Part shown: positions 8,266 to 18,439 of the stretch, one piece after another | Layout: each line of letters opens with the position of its first letter | Numbering within the stretch: position 1 is the stretch's first letter | From: JAUWGC01 sp963753055 | GTDB taxonomy: Bacteria; Bacteroidota; Bacteroidia; Bacteroidales; B18-G4 | Direction of reading: 5' to 3' | Assembly: GCA_963753055.1 (NCBI GenBank) | Contig: CAVWAP010000004.1 | Location: 248,001 to 312,000, forward strand | DNA: 64,000 bases | Notes under the pieces: model-generated | Seen by the model: only the letters and a program-made list of their open reading frames with translations | Told to the model about the DNA's origin: nothing | The model's database searches: none | Program-made: the position numbers and the translations under genes

Positions 8266-11200
8266 ATGAATCCTTCAGAGATCATATCATATTTTACACA
8301 ACAGAACGACGCTAATAAAATAGTCTCTGCATTGACTGATGACAAGCCGAACCACATCGTGTTGGAAGGGGCAATAGGATCGTCAAGAGCCATAATTGCA
8401 GCAGCAGCGATAAGCGAGGTAAAAGGTTCCCATATCTTTATTCTCAACGATAAAGAAGCGGCTGCTTATTTTTATAATGACCTGGAAAGCTTGTTTGAAG
8501 AAAGATCCATGGAATTTGCCAGGAAGAAGGTCTTGTTTTATCCAACAACATATAAAAGACCACATGATTTTAACAGTACAGATAAATCTAATGCTCTTGC
8601 CAGGACGGAAGCCTTAAACCGCATCCTGTCACAGTCGAAGAGAAAGTTTATTGTCACCTATCCGGAAGCTATTGCAGAGAAGATCATCACCCGGAAGTAT
8701 TTATCAAAATTTAATTTAAAACTTAACGTGGGTGACCAGGTCGACCTGGATCGTGTGGTTGACCTGCTTTATGAAAATGGGTTTGACCTCCATGATTTCG
8801 TAGTACAGCCAGGCCACTTTGCCGTCAGGGGCGGTATCGTTGATGTGTTTTCCTATTCTAATGATTACCCATACAGGATTGAGTTTTTTGGGGATGAGAT
8901 AGAATCGATAAGAACTTTTGATCCTGTATCTCAGCTATCACGTGAAAACTTTTCCAGGATCTCCGTTTTGCCTGATGTCCATGACCAGATCAAAGAAGAC
9001 AAAGAGGAATCTTTCCTGAAATTTATTCCGGAATTGTCTGCTGTCTGGGTGGAAGACCTTGGCCTGATCAAAGACAAGGTTCAGCATGAGTTTGATAAAG
9101 CCCAGGAGGCAAAGCAAAACCTTGATGTCACAGAACTTGAATTACTCACAAGAAGAAGGTATGTTACAGGTATTCAATTCCTGGGGGACCTGGAAGCTCA
9201 CCACCTGTTAGAATTTGGGAAAAAGTCTGCAACCAAGCCTGATCAAACAATTCACTTTAGCCATAAGCCCCAGCCATCATTCAATAAGAACTTTGAATTT
9301 CTTATTCAGGATTTAAACAAAAACACCGGTAATGGGATCAGAAACATAATCTTTTCGGATAATCCAAAGCAGATCGAGCGTTTATATGCCATTTTTGAAG
9401 ATGTCCAGATGAAAAATGACCTCAAGGTTGATTTCCATTTCGACAGCATCAACATTGCCATACATGAAGGGTTTATTGATAAAGACCGGCAACTGGCTTG
9501 TTATACCGATCATCAGATCTTTGAACGTTATCACCGTTTCATCCTTAAGGATAGTTTTACTAACAAAGCGGCGTTGACAATCAAAGAGTTGTATGATTTG
9601 AAACCAGGCGATTTCGTGACGCATATTGATCATGGTGTAGGACGCTTTGATGGACTTGAAAAGCTCGATAATAATGGCCGGCAGCAGGAAGCCATCAGGT
9701 TGCTTTATAAGAATAATGATATCCTCTACGTCAGCATTCATTCCCTTCACCGCGTTTCCAAGTATGTTGGTAAGGAAGGTTCTGCACCCAGGATGGATAA
9801 ACTGGGTTCCAATGCCTGGAACAGGCTGAAGAACAAGACCAAGCAAAAGGTCAAGGATATTGCAAAGGAGCTGATCAAACTTTATGCTGAAAGGAAATCA
9901 TCCAAGGGCTTTCAATTCGCGGAGGATTCTTATATGCAGCATGAGCTCGAAGCATCCTTCATCTATGAAGACACACCGGACCAGTTGAAGTCGACCCTTG
10001 ATGTGAAGAAAGATATGGAAGGAAGCTATCCCATGGACCGTCTTATCTGTGGCGATGTTGGGTTCGGGAAAACGGAAATAGCCATCAGGGCCGCCTTTAA
10101 GGCTGTAGCTGACAGCAAACAGGTTGCATTGCTGGTGCCCACAACCATTCTTGCATTGCAACACTTTAAAACGTTCAGCGACCGGCTTCAGGAATTTCCT
10201 TGCACGGTCGATTATATTAACAGATTCAAGTCTGCAGCCAGGCAGAAGGAAACACTGGGCAGGTTAAAACGAGGGGAGATAGACATCCTTATCGGAACCC
10301 ACCGCCTGATCAGTAAGGATGTTGATTTTAAGGATCTTGGCTTGCTTATTATTGATGAAGAACAGAAATTTGGGGTTGCTGCAAAAGAGCGTCTTAAGCG
10401 TATCAAAGTAAATGTTGACACCCTGACTTTAACGGCCACACCTATACCCCGCACGCTGCAGTTTTCAATGATGGGGGCTCGTGACCTGTCAATAATCAAT
10501 ACCCCACCGGCTAACCGCTATCCCATACAAACCGAAGTACGCACTTTTAACGAGGAGATCATCAGGGATGCAATTTATTATGAGACTTCCAGGGCAGGGC
10601 AGATATATTTTGTCCATAACAGGGTACAGAATATTTATGAGGTTGAAAAGATGCTTCACAGCTTTTGTCCTGATGTCAGGATTGCTGTTGCACACGGGCA
10701 GATGGAAGGAAGAAAGCTGGAAACGATCATGTTTGATTTTATTGATCAGCGCTATGATGTCCTACTGGCAACCACCATCATTGAATCAGGACTGGATATT
10801 CCTAATGTGAACACCATCATTATTAACGATGCACATAACTTTGGCCTGAGCGATCTGCACCAACTCCGGGGCAGGGTAGGGAGGACAAATAAAAAGGCGT
10901 TTTGTTACCTGATGGCGCCACCAAGCTCAGTACTGACACCGGATGCCAGAAGGAGACTGAAAGCCATTGAAGAGTTCTCAGAACTGGGTAGCGGCTTTAA
11001 TATCGCTATGCGTGACCTTGATATTCGTGGAGCCGGTAATATCCTTGGAGCGGAGCAAAGTGGATTTATTTCAGAAATTGGATTTGAAATGTACCAGAAG
11101 ATCCTTGATGAAGCCCTGCATGAATTGAAAGAGTCTGATTTTAAGGATTTGTTTAAAAAAGAGAAGACCGCAGATTTCGTCCGCGACTGCCAGATTGAAA

Positions 11201-11637
11201 CTGACCTGGAACTGATGTTCCCGGATGATTATATAACCAATATAACCGAACGACTCAGTCTGTATAAAGAACTGGATGGTCAGGAGACTGAAGAAGGCCT
11301 GCTTGCTTATGGAGAGAAGCTGATTGACCGTTTTGGCCCTATCCCCGCTCAGGTTCAGGAGTTGATGAATGCCATCCGCCTCAGGTGGATCGCAAAGAAA
11401 ATAGGTTTTGAGAAAATAGTCCTGAGAAATAATAGGCTGACAGGCCATTTCATCAGTGACCAGGAATCAATATATTATCAGACCGATGTTTTTACCAATA
11501 TCCTGAAATCTGTCCAGGCTAACCCCAATCACTTTCGAATGCGAGAAAATAATGACAGACTGACACTTACGATGCTTCATATCAATAGTGTCCAAAAGGC
11601 AATTGAAACCCTTCGGACTTTGGATCAATCATCATAA
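8266..11637 (+). CDS. mfd: Transcription-repair coupling factor Mfd
   Basis: 1123 residues, full length for Mfd, the ATP-driven translocase that removes RNA polymerase stalled at DNA damage and recruits UvrA. In order: UvrB-like N-terminal domains (about 30-350, with HFAVRGGIVDVFSY); an RNA-polymerase-interacting CarD-like domain (LKPGDFVTHIDHGVGRFDGL, near 445); the helicase core with Walker A GDVGFGKTE (near 600) and Walker B DEEQKFG; the motif VI region QLRGRVGR; and the C-terminal TRCF domain. A -7-like element TACTTTTG at 8217-8224 lies 42 bases upstream of the ATG. It is a single gene, followed by the promoter of the next unit. Confidence 0.97.
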   Translation: MNPSEIISYFTQQNDANKIVSALTDDKPNHIVLEGAIGSSRAIIAAAAISEVKGSHIFILNDKEAAAYFYNDLESLFEERSMEFARKKVLFYPTTYKRPHDFNSTDKSNALARTEALNRILSQSKRKFIVTYPEAIAEKIITRKYLSKFNLKLNVGDQVDLDRVVDLLYENGFDLHDFVVQPGHFAVRGGIVDVFSYSNDYPYRIEFFGDEIESIRTFDPVSQLSRENFSRISVLPDVHDQIKEDKEESFLKFIPELSAVWVEDLGLIKDKVQHEFDKAQEAKQNLDVTELELLTRRRYVTGIQFLGDLEAHHLLEFGKKSATKPDQTIHFSHKPQPSFNKNFEFLIQDLNKNTGNGIRNIIFSDNPKQIERLYAIFEDVQMKNDLKVDFHFDSINIAIHEGFIDKDRQLACYTDHQIFERYHRFILKDSFTNKAALTIKELYDLKPGDFVTHIDHGVGRFDGLEKLDNNGRQQEAIRLLYKNNDILYVSIHSLHRVSKYVGKEGSAPRMDKLGSNAWNRLKNKTKQKVKDIAKELIKLYAERKSSKGFQFAEDSYMQHELEASFIYEDTPDQLKSTLDVKKDMEGSYPMDRLICGDVGFGKTEIAIRAAFKAVADSKQVALLVPTTILALQHFKTFSDRLQEFPCTVDYINRFKSAARQKETLGRLKRGEIDILIGTHRLISKDVDFKDLGLLIIDEEQKFGVAAKERLKRIKVNVDTLTLTATPIPRTLQFSMMGARDLSIINTPPANRYPIQTEVRTFNEEIIRDAIYYETSRAGQIYFVHNRVQNIYEVEKMLHSFCPDVRIAVAHGQMEGRKLETIMFDFIDQRYDVLLATTIIESGLDIPNVNTIIINDAHNFGLSDLHQLRGRVGRTNKKAFCYLMAPPSSVLTPDARRRLKAIEEFSELGSGFNIAMRDLDIRGAGNILGAEQSGFISEIGFEMYQKILDEALHELKESDFKDLFKKEKTADFVRDCQIETDLELMFPDDYITNITERLSLYKELDGQETEEGLLAYGEKLIDRFGPIPAQVQELMNAIRLRWIAKKIGFEKIVLRNNRLTGHFISDQESIYYQTDVFTNILKSVQANPNHFRMRENNDRLTLTMLHINSVQKAIETLRTLDQSS

Positions 11638-11652
11638 TAATTATTACATTTG
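11619..11652 (+). promoter_or_regulatory. Candidate Bacteroidota-type promoter for the 11690 gene group
   Basis: TTTG at 11619-11622 and TACATTTG at 11645-11652 are 22 bases apart. This fits the -33/-7 pattern (TTTG ... TAnnTTTG) of the Bacteroidota housekeeping sigma factor, although the gap is slightly long. The -33 part overlaps the end of mfd. The predicted transcript would cover the lamin-tail protein, the receptor and the endonuclease. Confidence 0.5.
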
Positions 11653-11689
11653 TTATATGTAATAATCATTTTTACCTAAATCTAAATTT

Positions 11690-12625
11690 ATGAAACAAAT
11701 TCTACTTTCATTAGCCTTTCTGGTTTCTTTTAGTGCAATAATAGCCCAGGATTGCTCTGAGCTGTTCTTCTCAGAATATGTAGAAGGATCAGCCAATAAT
11801 AAGACACTTGAGATCTATAATCCTACGGAAAACCCGATTGATTTGAGTATATACCAGATCAAAAGGTATTCCAACGGGAGTCCGGTACCAACAGAAACAC
11901 TGGGATTATCAGGTACTATCCAACCGTACAGTACAGTAGTCGTCACAAATGGTCAAACTGATTCAGTTTGGGTTTCTTCAGGTTATTGGTCACTGCCTAT
12001 TGATGATGAACTCTATGACCTGGGCGACCTGCACTGTTCAGGAGATTATCCAACCCCGATGTATTTCAACGGTAATGATGGCATGACACTGGAGACAGTT
12101 ACAGGCTCTGTCATTGATATCTTTGGAAAATATGGATATGATCCCGGGGAAAATGGATGGAATGATATCCCGCCTAACTATATTGCCGGCGAACAGTGGT
12201 GGACCTCCTGGTCGAAAGATAAAACTTTGATCCGTAAACCAGCTGTGAAAAAAGGTGTTACAGAGAATCCGGCCATTTTCATGGTCAATGAAGAATGGGA
12301 TTCCATCCCTAAAAACACGTTTGACAGCCTTCGCTTTCATACATGTGATTGTGATGTTACAGGTATTGGGGAAAACATAGCCATGCACTCAGTTGCAATA
12401 TACCCTAACCCGGTAACCGGAGGAACAGTTACAATCAATGCTTCATCCGATTATGAACGTTGTGAGTTAATTAATCTGCTTGGTCAAACGATATGGGAAA
12501 AGGAACTTGGTGTTCCCTCACAAAAAACAACTGTTGATTTGCCAGTTGGACTGGAAGGTGTATACATGCTCAGGATATACTTTACAGATAAGCGCTCATT
12601 ACTGCAGAAAGTTATGATCAGGTAA
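11690..12625 (+). CDS. Secreted lamin-tail-domain protein with T9SS sorting domain
   Basis: 311 residues. Signal peptide MKQILLSLAFLVSFSAIIAQ. A lamin-tail domain follows directly (CSELFFSEYVEGSANN, LEIYNPTENPIDLS). The last 80 residues, from about 230, are a type IX sorting domain (VAIYPNPVTGGTVTI, LINLLGQTIWE, VYMLRIYF). It is exported to the cell surface or medium by the T9SS. Four bases separate its stop from the ATG of the TonB-dependent receptor, and the endonuclease follows, so the three are very likely one operon. Lamin-tail domains are often found with secreted nucleases and may bind polymers; that role is inferred. Confidence 0.82.
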   Translation: MKQILLSLAFLVSFSAIIAQDCSELFFSEYVEGSANNKTLEIYNPTENPIDLSIYQIKRYSNGSPVPTETLGLSGTIQPYSTVVVTNGQTDSVWVSSGYWSLPIDDELYDLGDLHCSGDYPTPMYFNGNDGMTLETVTGSVIDIFGKYGYDPGENGWNDIPPNYIAGEQWWTSWSKDKTLIRKPAVKKGVTENPAIFMVNEEWDSIPKNTFDSLRFHTCDCDVTGIGENIAMHSVAIYPNPVTGGTVTINASSDYERCELINLLGQTIWEKELGVPSQKTTVDLPVGLEGVYMLRIYFTDKRSLLQKVMIR

Positions 12626-12629
12626 GGCT

Positions 12630-15392
12630 ATGATCAGGACAAGCATTCTTACAGCAAGTTTACTAATTTGTTTTTTTACTCAGTTAGCTGGACAAGGCAC
12701 TGTTGAAGGAGTTGTCAGTGATGCCGCCACCGGAGAAACACTGATCGGTGCCAATATTGTCTATGGTCCCGGACAGGGTACTGTTACCGATATCGATGGC
12801 AATTACAGGCTGGTCCTTGAAAACGGCACTTACCAATTAAATATATCGTATGTTGGCTATATGGCCCAAACCAGGGAGCTTACCGTCAACAATAATATGC
12901 TCTTTGAGAACATTGAATTGAGAGGAATAACATTGTCTGAAGTTGAGGTAGTGGCTGATATGGCTACAACAAGGGAGACACCTGTAGCATTCAGTACGAT
13001 TGATCCGGTTCAGATAAGGGAGGAGCTGGCTTCCCAGGATATCCCCATGATTCTCAATAATACACCCGGTGTCTATGCTACTGCCCAGGGTGGGGGTGAT
13101 GGCGATGCACGTATCAATATACGGGGATTCAGCCAGCGAAATATTGCTGTAATGATAGATGGTATTCCGGTTAATGATATGGAAAACGGGTGGGTCTACT
13201 GGTCAAATTGGTTTGGACTTGATATCGTCACGCAAAAGATACAGGTCCAGCGCGGACTCGGAGCCTCCAAGCTGGCATTACCCAGTGTCGGTGGAACCAT
13301 GAATATCATTTCTGCAGGTATACAGAGCAAAAGGAAAATCGCATTTAAACAAGAAGTAGGCAACGATGGTTTCTTCAGAACATCCTTAGGCATAACCTCC
13401 GGCAAGCTTAAAGGGGACTGGGGTATCACAGCTGCAGCATCCTACAAGCAGGGTAATGGTTGGGTTAACAAGGCTTATACCAAAGGATGGTTCTACTATC
13501 TGAAAGTTGACAAACGCCTGGGTAAGCACATCATAAGCTTAACAGCCATGGGTGCCCCGCAGGAACATGCCCAGCGACGGTACAAAAAGCCACTTGCCAC
13601 CTCTGATGAAGGATTTGCCAGGAAGCAGGGTGTCACCGAGCAGCCTGAAGATTACTTTAACACTACCTATATCCACCCTGAGTATATGTATGACAAAGGC
13701 TTGCGGTATAATCCGGACTGGGGTAAGTACGTGAATACCAGCGGGGAAGAAATTGTCCAGAATACTAAAATCAATTATTACCATAAGCCAATGTTCACCC
13801 TGCGGGATTTCTGGAATGTGAATGATAAATTATACATCTCTAACATTTTGTATTTATCCCTGGGATCTGGTGGGGGAACATCACTAAAAAGATCAGTCAG
13901 GGCCGACCAATACATTACTCCTGACGGCCAGATCGATCTTCAAAAGTATTATGATATCAATATTGATAATTATGACCCCTTGCATCCTGAAGGCCCTAAA
14001 TCATACCAATACATCAGAAGTAACATTAATAATCATAATTGGTATGGTCTGCTTTCTACATTTAATTATGAATTGAATGAGGAGCTGACTTTTTCCGGTG
14101 GCCTTGACCTCAGACGATACAAGGGAGAGCATTATGAGGAGGTTTATGACCTCTTGGGAGGTACCTATGTACTGGACCAGGGTAATAAGAACAGAGATCC
14201 AAATGCACCGCTTTCAGTAGGGGATAAAATTAATTATTACGATGACGGTATTGTTCAATGGGCCGGGCTCTTCGCGCAAATTGAGTATAAAACCGGCAAC
14301 TTGTCATTATTTGGAAATCTTACAGGTGCCTATAGCGGCTTTAAGAAGATCGACTATTTCGCACCAAAGGTAATTGAGGTTGATGGCGAAACACTATATA
14401 TTGAGTGGGGGAAACCTGTAGAGCATAATGGAGAGATTTATACTGAGCAGTCTCCCGGCGTGGATTACCAGGAGTCCGATTGGAAATGGATCCCGGGCTT
14501 TACTTTTAAGGCAGGGGCCAATTATAACCTTACTGAGCGATCAAGCTTGTTCATGAACCTTGGCTATTTGTCTGTTGCACCCAGGTTTAACAATGTCTAT
14601 GACAGATATTCGATCACATTATTAAGCAATATAGAGAATGAAAAGATTGCTGCACTTGAGCTTGGATATACCTATGAAGCGAGGTTATTCAACTTCAGGG
14701 CAAATGGATATCTGACCAGATGGCTGAACAAGCCAGGAAGACCAATTTCATATCCAATCAGCGAGGAAGAGATGGGATATGGTAATATCCAGGGGATGGA
14801 CGCCTTTCATATGGGGATCGAATTGGATTTCAATTATAAGATCCTCAGGAACCTTGACCTGAGAGGATTACTGTCGTTGGGTGATTGGAAATGGACATCT
14901 GAAGATTCAGTAAGGCTGTATAACGATAATAACCAACTGGTCCGTACTGAGTATTTCAATGCCAAAGGAGTTCATGTTGGTGATGCGGCGCAAACCCAGA
15001 TTGGGCTAGGATTGCGCTATGAACCAATCAAATACCTGTACTTCAGCGGCACATTTACCTATTTCAACCGGTACTATTCAGATTTCAATCCTTTTGACCT
15101 GAATCCTGATAAGAATCCCGGATCATTTGATGAAGATGGTAACCCGGTAGATGCATGGAAAACACCATCTTACTATATGGTGGACTTCCATTCAGGCTAC
15201 TCATATAAGGTTAAAAAGGTGATCCTTGCACTCCGTTTTAGCCTCCTTAATGTGCTGAATGAGACTTTAATATCTGATGCAAGTGATAATGATGAGTACT
15301 CTACTTCCACAAAGGACCATGATGCCAAATCGGCCGGCGTTTTTTATGGACTGGGCAGGCGGTATAATATTTCTCTTTCTATAACTTTCTAA
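12630..15392 (+). CDS. TonB-dependent receptor with carboxypeptidase-regulatory-like domain
   Basis: 920 residues, outer membrane. Signal peptide to about residue 21. A carboxypeptidase-regulatory-like beta-sandwich (GTVEGVVSDAATGETLIGAN, about 22-105) is followed by a plug domain (IRGFSQRNIAVMIDGIPVND, VQRGLGASKLALPSVGGTMN). A long beta-barrel ends in ...RRYNISLSITF with a terminal Phe, as in outer-membrane proteins. It imports a large or scarce ligand using energy from ExbB-ExbD-TonB. It has no SusD partner beside it. Its neighbours are a secreted lamin-tail protein and a secreted endonuclease, which suggests, without proof, a nucleic-acid-derived ligand. Confidence 0.92.
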   Translation: MIRTSILTASLLICFFTQLAGQGTVEGVVSDAATGETLIGANIVYGPGQGTVTDIDGNYRLVLENGTYQLNISYVGYMAQTRELTVNNNMLFENIELRGITLSEVEVVADMATTRETPVAFSTIDPVQIREELASQDIPMILNNTPGVYATAQGGGDGDARINIRGFSQRNIAVMIDGIPVNDMENGWVYWSNWFGLDIVTQKIQVQRGLGASKLALPSVGGTMNIISAGIQSKRKIAFKQEVGNDGFFRTSLGITSGKLKGDWGITAAASYKQGNGWVNKAYTKGWFYYLKVDKRLGKHIISLTAMGAPQEHAQRRYKKPLATSDEGFARKQGVTEQPEDYFNTTYIHPEYMYDKGLRYNPDWGKYVNTSGEEIVQNTKINYYHKPMFTLRDFWNVNDKLYISNILYLSLGSGGGTSLKRSVRADQYITPDGQIDLQKYYDINIDNYDPLHPEGPKSYQYIRSNINNHNWYGLLSTFNYELNEELTFSGGLDLRRYKGEHYEEVYDLLGGTYVLDQGNKNRDPNAPLSVGDKINYYDDGIVQWAGLFAQIEYKTGNLSLFGNLTGAYSGFKKIDYFAPKVIEVDGETLYIEWGKPVEHNGEIYTEQSPGVDYQESDWKWIPGFTFKAGANYNLTERSSLFMNLGYLSVAPRFNNVYDRYSITLLSNIENEKIAALELGYTYEARLFNFRANGYLTRWLNKPGRPISYPISEEEMGYGNIQGMDAFHMGIELDFNYKILRNLDLRGLLSLGDWKWTSEDSVRLYNDNNQLVRTEYFNAKGVHVGDAAQTQIGLGLRYEPIKYLYFSGTFTYFNRYYSDFNPFDLNPDKNPGSFDEDGNPVDAWKTPSYYMVDFHSGYSYKVKKVILALRFSLLNVLNETLISDASDNDEYSTSTKDHDAKSAGVFYGLGRRYNISLSITF

Positions 15393-15402
15393 AATAATCT
15401 TA

Positions 15403-17580
15403 ATGAAAAAAACACTTTTTACAATATTACTCCTGGGTGCATCAATATGCATGCTGGCTCAGCCAACAGGCTATTACAACGGCACTGAAGGCAAAGATGG
15501 AGAGGATTTAAAAGCTGAACTCAATGATATCATCAGCGGACATATTTCGTATTCATACTTTTACTCCAAAGAGATTTTTAAGCTGTCTGATGCTGATCCT
15601 GGCAATTCATCCAACCTGATCCTGGTATATACAGGCAGGTCTCATCCGAACAGTGATTATGGCACCGGTGGTAACCAGATAAACAGGGAGCACGTGTGGG
15701 CTAAATCGCATGGAGGGTTTGCTGATATCCAACCCATGGATGGGGACGTGCATAACCTTAAACCTGCTGATGCTTCTGTCAACCAGGATAAAAGTAATAA
15801 GGATTTTGACAATGGCGGGACACAACATCCTGAAGCAACGGGATGCTATTTTACAGACTATACCTGGGAGGCCAGGGATGAGGTAAAGGGTGATATCGCC
15901 AGGATTATTTTTTACATGTCCACCCGTTATGAAGGAGAAGATGGCGAGATGGACCTGGAGGTTGTCGATGCGATCAATACTTATCCTTTACCAGAACATG
16001 GGAAACTTTCTACCCTGTTAGAATGGAACATGCAGGACCCTCCTGATCAGTTTGAGATGAACAGGAATAATGTGATCTACTCATACCAGAAGAACCGGAA
16101 CCCCTTCATTGATGATCCAAACTATGCGAACCTGATCTGGGGTGGGGCAAGCGCCAGTCCGGTAATGATAAGCAACGTAAGCCAGGACCCATTATTTCCT
16201 GTTGCCGGCGAACCGGTGAATATTGAGGCCAACATTACGTCTGGAGGAGGCAGTATAACACAGGCAATCCTTCATTACGGACTATCCTGGAATAATCTTG
16301 ACCAACAGGTGATTATGAGCAACGCCGGAGATTTATATTCGGCCCAGATCCCGGGATATGGGGAAGATCAAACTGTACATTACAGGATTAGTGCCTCAGA
16401 TGGCTGGAGCGCAGACTCAATGCCTGAATATAATTACTATGTACCAAAAATATTTTCCGGTACCTTAACATCAATCTATGATATTCAGGGACAAAGCAAT
16501 AGCTCACCATTTGAAGGACAGACGGTTAGTACTTCCGGTGTTGTGACAAGAAATTTCGGTGGAGGATATTTCATACAGAATGGTTATGGAGATTGGAATG
16601 GTGTATACGTCTATGACCCGGGAAGGAATCCAAGTACTGGTGACAGCCTGGTCCTGACAGGCATGATTGATGAATACTACGGACTAACAGAGATGAAGGA
16701 TATTTCTGACTTTTATTTCATTTCACCAAACCATGACCTGCCTGACCCAAAACATATAGCAACCGGGGATGCCGGGGAAGCGCTTGAGGGTGTACTTGTC
16801 AATGTTTCCAATGCAGTTTGTACAGATGCCAATTACCAGGCTAACTATTATATGTGGACAGTTAATGATGGCAGTGGCAACCTGCTGATCCATAATACTG
16901 CTCTATTTGAGTATAAACCGGTGGAAGGGGAATCCTATGATATTACTGGTCCGCTACACTATGATTTTGAGGAATGGAAGATAGAAATAAGGTTTGTGGA
17001 TGATGTTAAAGATGGATCAGACCTGGTACCACCGGAGGTGGATGAACTTGAAGTAATTAATGAAACAGTAATTAAACTGCAATTCTCTGAACCTGTCGAA
17101 GAGTCCTCAGCCGAAAACACTGCCAACTATAGTGTCAATAATGGTATAGTCGTGCAAGAAGCTAACCAGCATGCTCTGGTTAAATCCCAGGTATTCCTGA
17201 CGGTCTCAACCATGGCTGCCGGAGATTATACCCTTAATGTGAAGGATGTGGAAGACCTGGTTGGCAATATTATGGAACCGATATCACTGGAATATACTTT
17301 TGTATTGGGTATTGATGACCTGATTGTTGCCAATTCCTTATCTGTCTTTCCAAATCCTGCGGGAGAATTGGTCAATCTTGAGTTTATTGCTACCGCTCCG
17401 AGTCAATGTAAACTTAGCCTTGCTAATGTCCTGGGTAAGGTATTTTCTTTTGATCAGTATCAGATCCAAACCGGGAAGAATACCATTCAGATTGATTTAT
17501 CTGGCTTGACATCAGGAGTTTACATATTGATACTGGAGACAGAAGATAAGCTAATACAGCACAGGCTCATTGTGAGATAG
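15403..17580 (+). CDS. T9SS-secreted endonuclease I (EndA/NucM family), multidomain
   Basis: 725 residues. After a signal peptide (to about residue 20), residues 30-250 form an endonuclease I domain with the conserved NREHVWAKSH and GDVHNLKPAD motifs that carry the catalytic His/Glu and the metal site; this family cuts DNA and often RNA without sequence preference. Then come an Ig-like segment, a region resembling the OB-fold/DUF5689 type (about 345-510), a second Ig-like segment and a terminal sorting domain (SVFPNPAGELVNLE ... GVYILILETED) for the T9SS. It follows the receptor gene by 10 bases. The likely role is breakdown of extracellular nucleic acid for nutrients or biofilm turnover. Confidence 0.88.
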   Translation: MKKTLFTILLLGASICMLAQPTGYYNGTEGKDGEDLKAELNDIISGHISYSYFYSKEIFKLSDADPGNSSNLILVYTGRSHPNSDYGTGGNQINREHVWAKSHGGFADIQPMDGDVHNLKPADASVNQDKSNKDFDNGGTQHPEATGCYFTDYTWEARDEVKGDIARIIFYMSTRYEGEDGEMDLEVVDAINTYPLPEHGKLSTLLEWNMQDPPDQFEMNRNNVIYSYQKNRNPFIDDPNYANLIWGGASASPVMISNVSQDPLFPVAGEPVNIEANITSGGGSITQAILHYGLSWNNLDQQVIMSNAGDLYSAQIPGYGEDQTVHYRISASDGWSADSMPEYNYYVPKIFSGTLTSIYDIQGQSNSSPFEGQTVSTSGVVTRNFGGGYFIQNGYGDWNGVYVYDPGRNPSTGDSLVLTGMIDEYYGLTEMKDISDFYFISPNHDLPDPKHIATGDAGEALEGVLVNVSNAVCTDANYQANYYMWTVNDGSGNLLIHNTALFEYKPVEGESYDITGPLHYDFEEWKIEIRFVDDVKDGSDLVPPEVDELEVINETVIKLQFSEPVEESSAENTANYSVNNGIVVQEANQHALVKSQVFLTVSTMAAGDYTLNVKDVEDLVGNIMEPISLEYTFVLGIDDLIVANSLSVFPNPAGELVNLEFIATAPSQCKLSLANVLGKVFSFDQYQIQTGKNTIQIDLSGLTSGVYILILETEDKLIQHRLIVR

Positions 17581-17641
17581 TCAAAAATAATTTATATCTT
17601 GCAGGCCAATTTTTTTTATTAGCCCTTTAAAACCATTAACT

Positions 17642-18379
17642 GTGACTGATAGTGTTGTTATAATTCCTACCTATAACGAAAAAGAAAATATCGAAAAGAT
17701 CATTCGTAAGGTATTTTCACTGGATAAGGAATTTAATGTTTTAATTGTTGAAGACAATTCCCCGGATGGTACTGCAGATATTGTTAAGGGACTGATGAAT
17801 GAATTTCCTGATCGCCTGTTCATTGAAGAGAGGAAAGGAAAATTGGGTTTAGGGACAGCCTATATTCATGGTTTCAAGTGGGCCCTTGCAAAAGGATACG
17901 AGTACATTTTTGAAATGGATGCCGACTTTTCTCATAGTCCGGATGACCTGGAAAGACTTTATGCTGCATGCATGATGAGGGATATGACCTTTCAGTTGGT
18001 TCACGGTATATTAAAGGGATCAATGTTGTCAACTGGCCGATCGGCCGGATCCTTATGAGCTATTATGCTTCGGCATATGTGAGGTTGGTGACAGGTATAA
18101 ACGTCAGGGATACTACAGCCGGATTTGTCTGTTACAGAAATAAAGTTTTTGAAGCGCATAGACCTCGATAAGATCCGGTTTATTGGATATGCTTTTCAGA
18201 TCGAAATGAAGTATACAGCCTGGAAGCTTGGTTTCAAGCTTAAAGAAGTATCAGTCATATTTACTGATCGTACTGAAGGGGAATCAAAAATGAGTACAGG
18301 CATTTTTAAAGAAGCCTTCTTCGGGGTTCTTAGCATGCGATTGAAGAATGTGAAGAAAATTCACCTGCCTAAAGAGTAG
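17642..18379 (+). pseudogene. Polyprenol-phosphate mannosyltransferase (DPM1-like), two frameshifts
   Basis: A family 2 glycosyltransferase that would transfer a sugar from a nucleotide donor (GDP-mannose in characterised DPM1 proteins) to polyprenyl phosphate. The reading starts at GTG 17642 (VVIIPTYNEKENI, then DNSPDGTAD, EMDADFSH). At about 17971 it must drop one frame (Cys-His-Asp-Glu needs a C missing from the GC-rich run) to continue as DLSVGSRYIKGINVVNWP and DTTAGFVCY. At about 18157 an extra base must be skipped to return to the first frame for IDLDKIRFIGYAFQIEMK. The two lesions cancel, so all family blocks are present and only about 60 residues are misread. It is either a sequence error or a recently damaged gene. 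Confidence 0.8.
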
Positions 18380-18439
18380 CATGACCTTTTCTTTCGTAAC
18401 TTAGTATGGTAAGAGCTTCAACATCATACCATACAAACT

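Noticed and set aside
9382..9846. A 154-codon open frame on the minus strand within mfd
   Set aside because: It lies opposite highly conserved mfd codons and has no recognisable domain; it is a shadow frame.
12630..17580. Polysaccharide utilisation locus (SusC/SusD)
   Set aside because: The receptor has no SusD-type lipoprotein or glycoside hydrolase beside it; its partners are a lamin-tail protein and a nuclease.
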